Counted from the first letter of the stretch, positions 1 to 8,252 are shown. The stretch is DNA of 53,064 nucleotides from Polaribacter sp. (GCA_018663625.1 JABJPX010000019.1:1-53064), one strand, 5' to 3'. The notes: a model not told the origin generated them from the sequence alone. Made by a program: numbers and translations.

Positions 1-141
1 CGCGTTTATAAAAGGGTGTAACTTTTCCGCATGGGAATAGTTAAGGTCGTTCAACTCTTTTAAAACGAGTACTGCACCATTATTAGCAATGCTTACAGAA
101 CAATTTTTAGTTGCTGTTTCAATATTTAGAATAATCGCCAC
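1..141 (-). CDS. tsaB: tRNA threonylcarbamoyladenosine biosynthesis protein TsaB (5' part, cut by window edge)
   Basis: The first 47 codons are readable on the minus strand and the frame stays open to base 1. The translation starts VAIILNIETATKNCSVSIAN and continues with NYSHAEKLHPF, the N-terminal ASKHA-fold pattern of TsaB, the non-catalytic partner of TsaD in making t6A37 on ANN-decoding tRNAs. The likely start is GTG at 141-139; no in-frame ATG lies nearby. The Asp of canonical actin-like ATPases is replaced by Glu (NIET), as is usual for this family. The rest of the gene lies outside the window, so its length and C-terminus cannot be judged. Confidence 0.85.
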   Translation of the reverse strand, partial: MAIILNIETATKNCSVSIANNGAVLVLKELNDLNYSHAEKLHPFINA

Positions 142-183
142 AATTTGAAAATTTTTACAAATATAAAGGTTCCTAAAAATAAA

Positions 184-203
184 ACCTCGCAAAATTGCGA
201 GGT
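184..203 (-). terminator. Rho-independent terminator after tolC-family gene
   Basis: A near-perfect hairpin, CCTCGCAA/TTGCGAGG with an AA loop (185-202), is followed on the minus strand by a T-rich run (positions 184 down to about 175). It lies 26 bases past the stop codon of the TolC-type gene and separates it from tsaB. Confidence 0.8.
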
Positions 204-228
204 CTTATCATAATAAAATAAAAGGGTG

Positions 229-1560
229 TTATTCTAAAACCAATTCATCGGAATAGAATTGTAATATTTTTGTTTTAAATACATAATCGTATTTTGAACG
301 AATCATAGCGCCTTCGGCATTGACCAATCTGGTTCTAACTTGATCAAAATCGAATAAGGTCATGTCTCCAAAATTATATCGTTGTTGTGAATTTTTAAAG
401 GCTTCTTTTTGTGCGGCTAAAGAAATTTTTGCAGCTTGATAGGATTTAGCTGCGGCCTTTACATCTAAAAATGCTTGTTCTATGGTTTGTTTTAACTGGA
501 TCTTTTCATTTTCTAGTCGTGTAATCGAGATTTCTTTGTTGATCTTCGATTTCGCTACATTGTTTTTGGTTTGAAAACGATTGAAAATAGGAACGCTCAC
601 ATTAAAGCCGATTCCATATTGAAAACGATCGGCAGTTTGTGATATAAAATCATCATTAAAACGAGTAGGCAAAAGGTTATTAAATTGATGATAATAAGAA
701 GTTCCTGCGCTAAGGCTATAGGTCAGTGTTGGCTTGTAGGCACTTTTTGCAATTTCGATACTTAAATCAGCACTTTCGATTGCCAGTTTTGCACTTTCAA
801 TTTCAGGTCGGTTCAATAACGATTTCTCAAACACGATCTCTGAATTTGTATACAATAGGTTTTCAGAAGGCGTCCCCAATTCTATGGGTGCAACATCAAA
901 ATTATCGATCAGAACTTGAAGGGTTTGCGCTAGGTTGAGTAGCGCTAAATTCAATACATTCTCTTGTGCAACGACACTTTGCAAGTTGGCTGCAGCAGTA
1001 GATTGAATGTTTAAAACCTCTCCTTTTGCAACGGCTCCGGCTTCAAATCTACTTTTAACTGCCTCTATTTGTTTCACGCTTATTTCATATTGCACATTAG
1101 CAACATTTAAATTTTCTTTGGCAAACAACACATTCAGATATCCGTTAACAACAAATAATGAAATGTCGTTCTCTATCTTTTTTAAGTTGTATTCGCTAGA
1201 CAAAACCCCTAACTGTGCTTGTTTGTAGGTGTTTGTATTTCGGTAACCATTGAAGATGGTACCAGAACTCCTTAAACTAAAAGAGCCATTAAAATTGTTT
1301 GTATTTGTTAAAACACCATTCCGGTCTGGCGATAATCCTGAATTGAAATTACCACTTGATCCACCAGTTATATTTGGTAAAAAATTACCATTGGCAATGG
1401 CAACATCTTTTATTGCTAATTTTAAATTAAGCTTACTTTGTTGTACAGAAATATTTCTTTCTAAGGCTTGGTCTACACATTCCTTAAGCGTCCATTTCTT
1501 TTGAGAAAAACCTGCTAATGAGGTGAATACAGCAACTGCGAGTATAAGTTTAGTTTTCAA
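229..1560 (-). CDS. TolC-family outer membrane efflux protein
   Basis: A 443-aa outer membrane factor: a trimeric beta-barrel/alpha-helical exit duct used by RND or ABC efflux pumps. Residues 1-19 form a signal peptide ending near GFSQ. The rest has two long helical OEP repeats, with typical phrases such as SLLNRPEIESAKLAIESA and a coiled-coil second half (SQQRYNFGDMTLFDFDQVRTRL). The start is TTG at 1560-1558; no in-frame ATG precedes the signal peptide. No membrane fusion protein or RND pump gene lies on either side here, although these usually accompany it, so the substrate is unknown. It lies downstream of the oxidase assembly genes but has its own candidate promoter. Confidence 0.88.
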   Translation of the reverse strand: MKTKLILAVAVFTSLAGFSQKKWTLKECVDQALERNISVQQSKLNLKLAIKDVAIANGNFLPNITGGSSGNFNSGLSPDRNGVLTNTNNFNGSFSLRSSGTIFNGYRNTNTYKQAQLGVLSSEYNLKKIENDISLFVVNGYLNVLFAKENLNVANVQYEISVKQIEAVKSRFEAGAVAKGEVLNIQSTAAANLQSVVAQENVLNLALLNLAQTLQVLIDNFDVAPIELGTPSENLLYTNSEIVFEKSLLNRPEIESAKLAIESADLSIEIAKSAYKPTLTYSLSAGTSYYHQFNNLLPTRFNDDFISQTADRFQYGIGFNVSVPIFNRFQTKNNVAKSKINKEISITRLENEKIQLKQTIEQAFLDVKAAAKSYQAAKISLAAQKEAFKNSQQRYNFGDMTLFDFDQVRTRLVNAEGAMIRSKYDYVFKTKILQFYSDELVLE

Positions 1561-1659
1561 TGGGTATCTTTTTAATAGGTATGATAGTTATTTTTAATAA
1601 TCGTAAAAAGAGAATCTTCTTACCTCTTTTAATAGGACGATTAAAAGTAAAATATGTTA

Positions 1660-1667
1660 CAAAGTTA
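1660..1667 (-). promoter_or_regulatory. -7 promoter element of the tolC-family gene
   Basis: The minus strand reads TAACTTTG, matching the Bacteroidetes -7 consensus TAnnTTTG. No TTG sits at the usual -33 distance. The implied leader is about 95 bases and contains an AT-rich inverted repeat (TTTTAAT/ATTAAAA, 1627-1646). Confidence 0.5.
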
Positions 1668-1683
1668 CAGGCTCATAAAAATG

Positions 1684-1902
1684 TTAATTTTTTGCATTCT
1701 TCTTATATCGATACAAGGTATAGAACAATCCACCAATTAAGAGGTATGGAAAAACCATTAAATAGGTGATTCCATTGTTTACCCCTTCTGCCATAGAAAT
1801 GTCTCCATTTTCTACAACGGCCTTACACATAGCACATTGTGCATTGGAAACAATGCAAGTAAAAACAAATAAAAAAGTAAGTGCTGTTTTTTTATTGAAC
1901 AT
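1684..1902 (-). CDS. Small membrane protein with CxxC motif (unknown function)
   Basis: A 72-aa protein of no recognised family. It has a cleavable-looking signal sequence (residues 1-21, ending SNAQ), then CAMCKAVVENGD, a CxxC at the mature N-terminus, then one membrane helix (about 44-65, TYLMVFPYLLIGGLFY) and a basic tail (YRYKKNAKN). Its ATG overlaps the end of the DUF420 gene by 11 bases, so it is probably translated with the oxidase assembly genes. The exposed CxxC in an operon with Sco suggests metal or thiol chemistry, but this is inference from position only. Confidence 0.75.
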   Translation of the reverse strand: MFNKKTALTFLFVFTCIVSNAQCAMCKAVVENGDISMAEGVNNGITYLMVFPYLLIGGLFYTLYRYKKNAKN

Positions 1903-2467
1903 AATATGGGGATATCATTATATAAACGATTACGCCAGTTACGGCAACATACAGCCAAAGTGGAAAGGTAATTTTTGCAATCTTTTTATGGGCTGGAAAA
2001 TATGTTAATTTTGCGCGCATATAAGTTGTTAAAACAAAAGGGATGACTATGATTGATAGGGCAATATGTGTAATTAAGATAAAATAGTAGAATGGAAACG
2101 TTTTCAATTTAGTTAACAAATCGTATTCTGCAGCAGCTGCACCTCCATAACTCGTGGAATTCGAGGTCATGTGATACGCTACATACATCACTAAAAACAA
2201 TAGTGAACAAAAAATTGCAAAGGTATTTAAACCTTCGTGTAATTTTCGATTTCCTTTTTTGATGGCAATGACAGCGGCAACTAGGACAATCGCTGTTATT
2301 GCGTTTATAGACGCATAAATAGGCGGCAAAAAAGTAAGTGGTTCTACGTCGAAACCTAATTTTTGTAAATTGATCCCAAACAATGCGGCAACAGCTAGCG
2401 GAATGATAATAGAAAGTGCCGTAATTATTTTCTTGTACTTTTTTTCTTGTGCTAAATTCTTATTCAT
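1892..2467 (-). CDS. DUF420 (CtaM/YozB-type) membrane protein
   Basis: A 191-aa integral membrane protein of the DUF420 family, with about five hydrophobic helices and conserved histidines in MYVAYHMTSNST and ILITHIALSIIVIPF. Relatives (YozB/CtaM in Bacillus and Staphylococcus) are needed for maturation of heme-copper oxidases, and the gene regularly follows sco in Bacteroidetes. The start overlaps the sco stop by 8 bases and the end overlaps the 72-aa gene by 11 bases, which points to one translationally coupled unit. Confidence 0.85.
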   Translation of the reverse strand: MNKNLAQEKKYKKIITALSIIIPLAVAALFGINLQKLGFDVEPLTFLPPIYASINAITAIVLVAAVIAIKKGNRKLHEGLNTFAIFCSLLFLVMYVAYHMTSNSTSYGGAAAAEYDLLTKLKTFPFYYFILITHIALSIIVIPFVLTTYMRAKLTYFPAHKKIAKITFPLWLYVAVTGVIVYIMISPYYVQ

Positions 2468-3104
2468 GTAATAAAATTTTAATGTCTTCTTTTAATTCTT
2501 TTATCTGATCTGGAAACGAATGTTCATCCAAAGCTCTATAAAACTTAATTGGATTGCCATAGGCATCTTTTCTTGAGCGAATATTTCCTTCTTTGTCCAC
2601 AAGGGAAAACAAGCCCGAATGTTCAAAACCGCCATGAGCTGCATCTCCTTTTCCAGCATATAAAGTAAAACCTTTGTTCGATAATTTTGAAACTTCATCA
2701 TAAGATTTTCCAGTTAACAAATGCCAATTTCTATGGGTAATCTCATTCTCTTTTGCATAGGTTTTAAGCACCTCTGGCGTATCGATATCTGGAGTAATTG
2801 ATATGGAAGCAATCCCGAAATCTGGATTTCCAAAAAATTCATCTTGAAGCAACAGCATTTTTTTTGTCATTAAAGGACAAATTGTTGGACATGTTGAAAA
2901 GAAAAACTCAACTACATATACTTTGTCTGCATAGGTTTTGTTATTTATTTTTTTTCCTTCTTGATTTGTAAATTCAAAAGCAGGTACTTTTTCAAAGGTA
3001 TACAAATCGGACTTCTCAAATCGTGACTCAATGTTTCTAACCACGTAGATCCCAAATAATAGGATAACAAAAGCAACACCGACATAAGAATATTTTTTAT
3101 TCAT
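2460..3104 (-). CDS. SCO1/SenC family copper metallochaperone
   Basis: A 214-aa membrane-anchored thioredoxin-fold protein. An N-terminal helix (about 7-22) anchors it on the periplasmic side. The copper ligands are visible: CPTIC at residues 72-76 (CxxxC) and the distal His near 162 (EHSGLFSLVD). The family delivers copper to the CuA centre of oxidase subunit II or keeps its cysteines reduced. The length is normal. It lies three bases after the Sco-like gene and overlaps DUF420, in the oxidase assembly operon. Confidence 0.93.
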   Translation of the reverse strand: MNKKYSYVGVAFVILLFGIYVVRNIESRFEKSDLYTFEKVPAFEFTNQEGKKINNKTYADKVYVVEFFFSTCPTICPLMTKKMLLLQDEFFGNPDFGIASISITPDIDTPEVLKTYAKENEITHRNWHLLTGKSYDEVSKLSNKGFTLYAGKGDAAHGGFEHSGLFSLVDKEGNIRSRKDAYGNPIKFYRALDEHSFPDQIKELKEDIKILLHE

Positions 3105-3107
3105 AAC

Positions 3108-3755
3108 TTACTTTTCTTTTCTATCTGCCTTTTTTCTATCTTTAAATGCGGCATAATACTCATAATAAAGCACACTAATATCGTCTTTCATTGGTCCTTT
3201 TAAATCAGACACAGATCTCATATCATATCCAATAAATTTTCTGTTTGGATTTTTATTGTCATCTGTTCTTCCTCTAAGTCTTCCTTTCTTATCAATTAAA
3301 AAAGCATCGTTAGTATAGAGATTCGAGAGTTTGCTATTGTTTTTGAAACTAGAATAAAAAGTGTTTATTTGTTCCTTAGAACCTGTTAGAAATTTCCACT
3401 TACCCATGTCTGTAAATGCGCCAATCTCCTCTTTAAGAATTTGCGCTTCTTTTTCTTTTCCTTCTGGAACAATCGCAATAATTTGAAATTTTTTATGTTC
3501 GATAAATTTTTTGTACACTTTCTCGTTCAAATTAAACAAACCTCCTTTGATTTTATTTAAATCATCTCCTAAAAAACAAATTACAGAAACCTTGTTCTGT
3601 AAAGTCTCGGTAGCGTCAATGATAGAGATATCGACCACATTATTATTTACTATAGGTAATTTATTGAAGCGATTTATTCCTGTAGAAAGTAATAAGAAAG
3701 CGATCAATGGAAATATAAAAAGTAAAAAAAGTACAACTCTTTTTTTTGTAATCAT
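3108..3755 (-). CDS. Sco-like membrane-anchored protein lacking the CxxxC motif
   Basis: A 215-aa protein with one N-terminal membrane helix (KRVVLFLLFIFPLIAFLLL). Its soluble part resembles a thioredoxin/SCO fold: SVICFLGDD where Sco has its copper cysteines, IIAIVPEGKE, and a late DAFLIDKKGRLRGR hairpin. I see no CxxxC and no EHS histidine, so it should not bind copper like Sco. The first ATG (3755) is preferred over an upstream TTG at 3776. It sits between oxidase subunit IV and true sco. A structural or regulatory role in oxidase assembly is inference. Confidence 0.75.
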   Translation of the reverse strand: MITKKRVVLFLLFIFPLIAFLLLSTGINRFNKLPIVNNNVVDISIIDATETLQNKVSVICFLGDDLNKIKGGLFNLNEKVYKKFIEHKKFQIIAIVPEGKEKEAQILKEEIGAFTDMGKWKFLTGSKEQINTFYSSFKNNSKLSNLYTNDAFLIDKKGRLRGRTDDNKNPNRKFIGYDMRSVSDLKGPMKDDISVLYYEYYAAFKDRKKADRKEK

Positions 3756-3812
3756 GATGTATAGAATTTTTAGCAAAAAAAAAGTGGTTATACAAAACCA
3801 CCTTTTATTTTA

Positions 3813-4154
3813 TTACCATTTTACAAGTGGTCCTAATGTATCGTAGATATATCCGCCCTCTGTTAATAACAAGGTTACTAAAAAGCAGATCAGAAAAATG
3901 GGTGTCCATACAATGGCACGTCTAAACAATGTTTTCTCCCCTTCTAAATGCATAAAAGACCATGCAATAAAGTATGCTTTTACGAGTGTTAATATAATGA
4001 AAATCCAGTTTAACCAACTTGTTCCTAGGAAATTTGATAAGTGTAAGGAATCTGGTTTCAAAATCCCTAACCAAACTTCAACACCAGTAATTACGGTTAA
4101 TATAATTAATACTATCCAAATTTTCTTTGTATTCGATTCGTGTGCGTGTCCCAT
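3813..4154 (-). CDS. Cytochrome c oxidase subunit IV (prokaryotic type)
   Basis: A 113-aa protein with three transmembrane helices (about 10-30, 45-67 and 79-100), the size and layout of the bacterial subunit IV of caa3/cytochrome o-type oxidases. The N-terminus MGHAHESNTKKIW and the phrase YFIAWSFMHLEGEK are typical. It stabilises the oxidase complex in the cytoplasmic membrane. It follows the two subunit III genes in the same direction with a 19-base gap. Subunits I and II are not in the window. Confidence 0.88.
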   Translation of the reverse strand: MGHAHESNTKKIWIVLIILTVITGVEVWLGILKPDSLHLSNFLGTSWLNWIFIILTLVKAYFIAWSFMHLEGEKTLFRRAIVWTPIFLICFLVTLLLTEGGYIYDTLGPLVKW

Positions 4155-4173
4155 TTTATGTGCTATTTTTTTA

Positions 4174-5154
4174 TTAAACTAAGTAGAAGAATGTGAATAC
4201 GAATACCCAAACTAAATCTACAAAGTGCCAATACAATCCTACCTTTTCTACCATTTCATAATGCCCTCTTTTCTCGTAGGTTCCAATGATTACATTGAAG
4301 AAAATAATGATATTGATTAAAATTCCTGTTATTACGTGAAAACCGTGGAAACCAGTAATGAAAAAGAAGAAATCTGCAAAGATGGTATTTCCATATTCAT
4401 TCACTTCTAGGTTTGCACCTTCTACAACCAATTTTGTTTTTGCCAATTGTGCACTACCTTCTTCTCTGGAGAGTATTGTTTTTTTCTTTTGGTCTGTGAT
4501 CAATTCTGTTCTTACTTGAACTTCTGGATGTTCATTATAAGAAGTAATAATTTGATCTATTGAATAGGTTGCAATGGTTGGTTCCTCTACAAACCACAAG
4601 CCATTCTTTTTGGTGTGTTGTTCTCTACCATCTAATCTTTCTGTAGTCACAAAATCTGCCAACGCAATTTGTTTTCCATCTTCATTTACAAACTGTAAAA
4701 TCTTTCCTTCTGTTGTTTTCACAGCTCCATAAGAACCTTTAATAAAGGTATTCCATTCCCAGGCTTGAGAGCCTACAAAAATAATTCCAAAAATAATAGT
4801 AGCAAACATGTACCAAGCTACTTTGTTTTTCTGCATTTTATGACCTGCATCTACAGCCAAGACCATGGTTACAGAAGAGACAATTAAGATAAATGTCATA
4901 ATCGCAACATAAATCATTGGATACTCTCCATGTACAAATGGAACGTGTGTAAAAACTTCATCGGCAATTGGCCATGAGTCAATAAACTTAAAACGAGTTA
5001 AACCGTACGCTGCTAAAAACCCTGAAAAAGTTAATGCATCTGAAACGATAAAAAACCACATCATCATTTTACCGTAGCTTGCGCCAAATGGTTTTACACC
5101 ACCTCCACTCCAGGTTTCTTTTTTATTAGAAGATACAGCTGAATTTGATTTCAT
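4174..5154 (-). CDS. Cytochrome c oxidase subunit III (long form with a soluble insertion)
   Basis: A 326-aa subunit III of a heme-copper oxidase. The N-terminal helices (ASYGKMMMWFFIVSDALTFSGF) and C-terminal helices (FFFFITGFHGFHVITG, HFVDLVWVFVFTFFYLV) are standard. Between the QAWEW segment (residue about 130) and the GFHGFHV segment lies a charged, non-membrane stretch of roughly 100 residues that classical subunit III (about 200-260 aa) does not have. It follows a shorter subunit III gene after a 53-base gap. Similar long forms occur in other Bacteroidetes; the role of the insertion is not known to me. Confidence 0.9.
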   Translation of the reverse strand: MKSNSAVSSNKKETWSGGGVKPFGASYGKMMMWFFIVSDALTFSGFLAAYGLTRFKFIDSWPIADEVFTHVPFVHGEYPMIYVAIMTFILIVSSVTMVLAVDAGHKMQKNKVAWYMFATIIFGIIFVGSQAWEWNTFIKGSYGAVKTTEGKILQFVNEDGKQIALADFVTTERLDGREQHTKKNGLWFVEEPTIATYSIDQIITSYNEHPEVQVRTELITDQKKKTILSREEGSAQLAKTKLVVEGANLEVNEYGNTIFADFFFFITGFHGFHVITGILINIIIFFNVIIGTYEKRGHYEMVEKVGLYWHFVDLVWVFVFTFFYLV

Positions 5155-5207
5155 AAATTATTCTATTAAATAGTTCTTTAATTGTTTGCAAAATTAATCA
5201 TTTTTCA

Positions 5208-5795
5208 TCACTTAATAAAAGAGAAAAAGAAAAATAGATAAATCCATAATATATCCACAAAATGCCAGAAGATTGCGCCTAGTTCAAACCCCAGCAAATC
5301 ATTTGGTTTGTATTTATATTTAAAATGATTATAAATAACAACCAACAGTACAATAACCCCTGCTAAAAGGTGTAAAACATGCAAAAACGTGATACCAATT
5401 ATAAACGAAGTTGATACCGTACTTTCTGGTCCTGTAAAAAATAATCCGATACTTTTCAATTGATTGAAACCAACATATTGTTGCCAAATAAAACCAACCC
5501 CTAATAAAAAGGTGAGTACCACTAAAATTAACGACAGTTGTCTTTTGTTGGTCTTTATAAAATATTGAGACAATTGTAATGTAATACTACTCAATACGAT
5601 TAAAAAGGTACTAACATAAAATGCCTGCGGCAATTCGAAATCCACCCAGTCATCTCTTTGCATGCTAATTACATAAGCACTTGTAAGTCCTGCAAAAAAC
5701 ATGACCATACTTATCATAGAAACCCACAGCATTGGTTTTGCTGCTTTCCTTCTAGCAACAAGTAATTCTTCTTGTAATTTTTCTTCTGTTATCAT
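5208..5795 (-). CDS. Cytochrome c oxidase subunit III (short form)
   Basis: A 195-aa subunit III with five predicted helices, including FLHVLHLLAGVIVLLVVIYN and the C-terminal GAIFWHFVDILWIYLFFFF, which carry the His and Glu/Asp pattern of the family. It does not transfer electrons; it stabilises subunit I and shapes its proton uptake. It starts four bases after cyoE ends, so coupling is likely. The side-by-side short and long subunit III genes are a normal Bacteroidetes arrangement. Confidence 0.9.
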   Translation of the reverse strand: MITEEKLQEELLVARRKAAKPMLWVSMISMVMFFAGLTSAYVISMQRDDWVDFELPQAFYVSTFLIVLSSITLQLSQYFIKTNKRQLSLILVVLTFLLGVGFIWQQYVGFNQLKSIGLFFTGPESTVSTSFIIGITFLHVLHLLAGVIVLLVVIYNHFKYKYKPNDLLGFELGAIFWHFVDILWIYLFFFFSFIK

Positions 5796-5799
5796 TTTT

Positions 5800-6702
5800 T
5801 TAATGTAAAAATTTATCGATCACATATATTATTTGAACCAGTGTTATATACAAAACACTCGCTAACATTAATTTTCTTGCCTCTGTATTCTGTAGTGTTT
5901 TATGCAATTGTACTGCGTAAAACAACATTAAACAACCTAACAAGGCTACAATAATAGCCGTTGCTGGATAAATATAAAAGGTGCCTGTAACTTTTAAAAC
6001 AGGCGCTATTGAAACGACGATCATGATCACCGTATAAAAAATTATTTGTTTTACAGCACTCGTATCTTTGGTGTTCATAGGTAACATATTGAAACCTGCT
6101 TTTTTATATTCTTCATCTTGCAACCACCCGATAGACCAAAAATGTGGAAATTGCCAGAAAAACTGAATCATGAATAAAATTCCAGCTTCAATACCAAATT
6201 GATTGGTTGCTGCTACCCAACCTAACATAAAAGGAATGGCACCTGGAATAGCCCCAACAAAAACAGTCAATGGTGTTACCGATTTTAAGGGCGTATATGC
6301 GCTTGTGTACAAAAAAATTGAGATTGCACCAAACAAAGCACTTTTTGCATTGATATAATACAAAATTCCCAAACCTATAACGGCAAAAAGAATTGCGATT
6401 GTTAATGCCAAATTCACAGACATTCTACCTGTTGGTAAAGGCCTGCTTTTTGTACGTTGCATTAATGCATCTGTATCTATCTCTATAATTTGATTAAAAG
6501 CATTGGAAGCACCAACCATTAAAAACCCACCAAAAGCGAGTAGTGTCAGCGTTACGTAATTCACTGTTTCTACAGCAAGTAAATATCCTGCAACTGAAGA
6601 AAAAACAACACTTAACGACAACCCAACTTTAACAAGTTGCTTTACGTCCGTAATTGTTGATTTTATGGAGGAAGTATTCTCTGTAATACTCGTAGAATTC
6701 AT
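5800..6702 (-). CDS. cyoE: Protoheme IX farnesyltransferase (heme O synthase)
   Basis: A 300-aa UbiA-superfamily prenyltransferase that adds a farnesyl group to heme b to make heme O, the precursor of heme A. It has about eight or nine membrane helices. The two Asp-rich sites are present: NQIIEIDTDALMQRTKSRPL (about 87-106) and LQDEEYKKAGFNMLP (about 195-209). It is the first gene of the oxidase run and has a good promoter just upstream. CtaA, the next enzyme in heme A synthesis, is encoded 30 kb away at 36954. Confidence 0.95.
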   Translation of the reverse strand: MNSTSITENTSSIKSTITDVKQLVKVGLSLSVVFSSVAGYLLAVETVNYVTLTLLAFGGFLMVGASNAFNQIIEIDTDALMQRTKSRPLPTGRMSVNLALTIAILFAVIGLGILYYINAKSALFGAISIFLYTSAYTPLKSVTPLTVFVGAIPGAIPFMLGWVAATNQFGIEAGILFMIQFFWQFPHFWSIGWLQDEEYKKAGFNMLPMNTKDTSAVKQIIFYTVIMIVVSIAPVLKVTGTFYIYPATAIIVALLGCLMLFYAVQLHKTLQNTEARKLMLASVLYITLVQIIYVIDKFLH

Positions 6703-6720
6703 GATCTATTTACTTGACTG

Positions 6721-6750
6721 CAAAGATATTTCATAATTCTGAATTTACAA
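6721..6750 (-). promoter_or_regulatory. Promoter of the cyoE/oxidase operon
   Basis: On the minus strand TTG (6750-6748) is followed by exactly 19 bases and TATCTTTG (6728-6721). This is the Bacteroidetes TTG-N19-TAnnTTTG promoter form. Transcription should begin near 6715, giving a leader of about a dozen bases before the ATG at 6702. Confidence 0.7.
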
Positions 6751-6766
6751 TACGTTTTATCGCTTA

Positions 6767-6809
6767 AAAAAAGAAAAAAACCACTCAAAAAGGAATCCTT
6801 TATGAGTGG
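6767..6809 (-). terminator. Terminator after the deoC-acetyltransferase unit
   Basis: A strong hairpin, CCACTCA/TGAGTGG with an inner AAAGGA/TCCTTT stem (6781-6809), is followed on the minus strand by a long T-rich run (6780 down to 6767). It lies about 115 bases past the acetyltransferase stop. The stretch 6810-6923 between them is AT-rich and shows nothing else I recognise. Confidence 0.75.
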
Positions 6810-6923
6810 GAAATTGCTAAGAAAAAGAAAAAAGTGTGATTATTAGATAATCACGACATAAATATATATTATTTTTTTAATTTTAATTTTAGTGTCATGA
6901 AATTCAAGCACTAAAGATGTCTT

Positions 6924-7499
6924 TTATTCCATTTTCTTAACGAAATCATTTCTCAATTGATATTGTTGCTTACTTTCTTTACAGGTTGCAAAACCGGCTT
7001 CATTAAACTCTAAGCGATGTCCATACTCACTTACCCAACCTATTTGTTGGGACGGATTTCCAACCACCAAAGCATACGGTTTTATTTCTTTGGTAACCAC
7101 TGCACCAGCACCAACAAAAGCATATTCACCAATATTATTTCCACAAACAATCGTTGCGTTGGCACCAATACTAGCCCCCTTTTTTACAATTGTTCTTAGA
7201 TACTCCTTTTTTCTTATGATGGCACTTCTAGGATTAATGACATTTGTAAACACCATTGAAGGGCCCAAAAAAACATCTGCTTCGCAAATAACCCCTGTAT
7301 AAATAGAAACATTATTTTGAACTTTTACATTTTTACCTAAAATTACTTGTGGAGACACCACGACATTCTGACCAAGATTACATCCTTCTCCAATAGTACA
7401 ATTGGACATAATATGGCTAAAATGCCATATCTTAGTATCATTCCCAATACTGCAATTCTCGTCGATTACTGCAGTTTCATGTGCGAAAAAATTTTTCAA
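6924..7499 (-). CDS. Left-handed beta-helix N-acetyltransferase (WbpD/WlbB-like)
   Basis: A 191-aa acyltransferase built from hexapeptide repeats (IGNDTKIWHFSHI, IGEGCNLGQNVVV, IGANATIVCG, IGEYAFVGAGAVV), closing with the VVGNPSQQIGWVSEYG tail of the WbpD/WlbB group. Those enzymes N-acetylate UDP-2-acetamido-3-amino-hexuronate for surface polysaccharide. The start is TTG at 7499; its TTGA overlaps the deoC stop codon, so translation is probably coupled. No other polysaccharide genes lie near, so the exact substrate is inferred from the family only. Confidence 0.85.
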   Translation of the reverse strand: MKNFFAHETAVIDENCSIGNDTKIWHFSHIMSNCTIGEGCNLGQNVVVSPQVILGKNVKVQNNVSIYTGVICEADVFLGPSMVFTNVINPRSAIIRKKEYLRTIVKKGASIGANATIVCGNNIGEYAFVGAGAVVTKEIKPYALVVGNPSQQIGWVSEYGHRLEFNEAGFATCKESKQQYQLRNDFVKKME

Positions 7500-8248
7500 G
7501 ATTGATCTATTTTATTTGAGTTAATTTCATTTTTTACAATTTCTCTTGCGGAAGAAGTTCCAATTCGGTCAACCCCTAGCGCAATCATTTGTTTTGCCAT
7601 TTCGAGAGTCTTAATGCCTCCAGAAGCTTTTACTTTTAATGGTTTTGCATGCGCAATTATCAATTGCATATTTTCTAGCGTTGCACCATTTGAGATCTGA
7701 TTGGCTGTTTTGTAAAATCCAGTTGATGATTTTACAAAAACAGTTTTTGCGGATGCTATCGTAAAATGCTTCAAGACAATATCGCGGATGCGCTGTGAAA
7801 TTACAACTATTTCCTCATTTGTTAAAGCTGCCGTTTCTATAATCCATTTTATAACTTTCTGTTTCTCTAAACAATATTTGGTACATGCAATAATTTCTTG
7901 ATCAATTAACTGAAAATTTCCTTCTTTAAATGCGGAATAATTCAATACAAAATCGAGTTCATCAGCCCCTAAATAAATGGCTTCTTCTGCTTCAGCTAAC
8001 TTTTTTGTAATAGCGGAAGTTCCTTCATGAAAACCAATCACAGTACCAATTAACGTGGGAGCGTTTGCAATGCGTAATACTTGTTTTACTTTGGGAATGT
8101 ATTCTGCCCGAATCATTAAAAGTTTGTAATTATAAGCAATCGCTTCTTTTGTGAGCGATTCGACAATCTCCAAATTCTCTGCTTCTGTAATTCCTGCTTG
8201 TGCTGCTGTTTTTAAATAGGTAGCATCTAAAAATTGGTGCATCTTCAT
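7496..8248 (-). CDS. deoC: Deoxyribose-phosphate aldolase
   Basis: A 250-aa class I aldolase that splits 2-deoxyribose-5-phosphate into glyceraldehyde-3-phosphate and acetaldehyde in deoxynucleoside salvage. The Schiff-base lysine is in FVKSSTGF (K173), the proton-relay lysine in VKASGG (K207) and the catalytic Asp in DELDFVLN (about D99). The start is ATG at 8248 or ATG at 8242 (MHQFLDATYLK). A -7 motif ends at 8253, which places the transcript start almost on the start codon and slightly favours 8242. It shares a 4-base overlap with the acetyltransferase. Confidence 0.92.
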   Translation of the reverse strand: MKMHQFLDATYLKTAAQAGITEAENLEIVESLTKEAIAYNYKLLMIRAEYIPKVKQVLRIANAPTLIGTVIGFHEGTSAITKKLAEAEEAIYLGADELDFVLNYSAFKEGNFQLIDQEIIACTKYCLEKQKVIKWIIETAALTNEEIVVISQRIRDIVLKHFTIASAKTVFVKSSTGFYKTANQISNGATLENMQLIIAHAKPLKVKASGGIKTLEMAKQMIALGVDRIGTSSAREIVKNEINSNKIDQS

Positions 8249-8252
8249 TTAA

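Noticed and set aside
4174..5795. One broken or frameshifted subunit III gene
   Set aside because: Both subunit III genes have complete N- and C-terminal helices and proper starts and stops; the pair is a normal Bacteroidetes arrangement.
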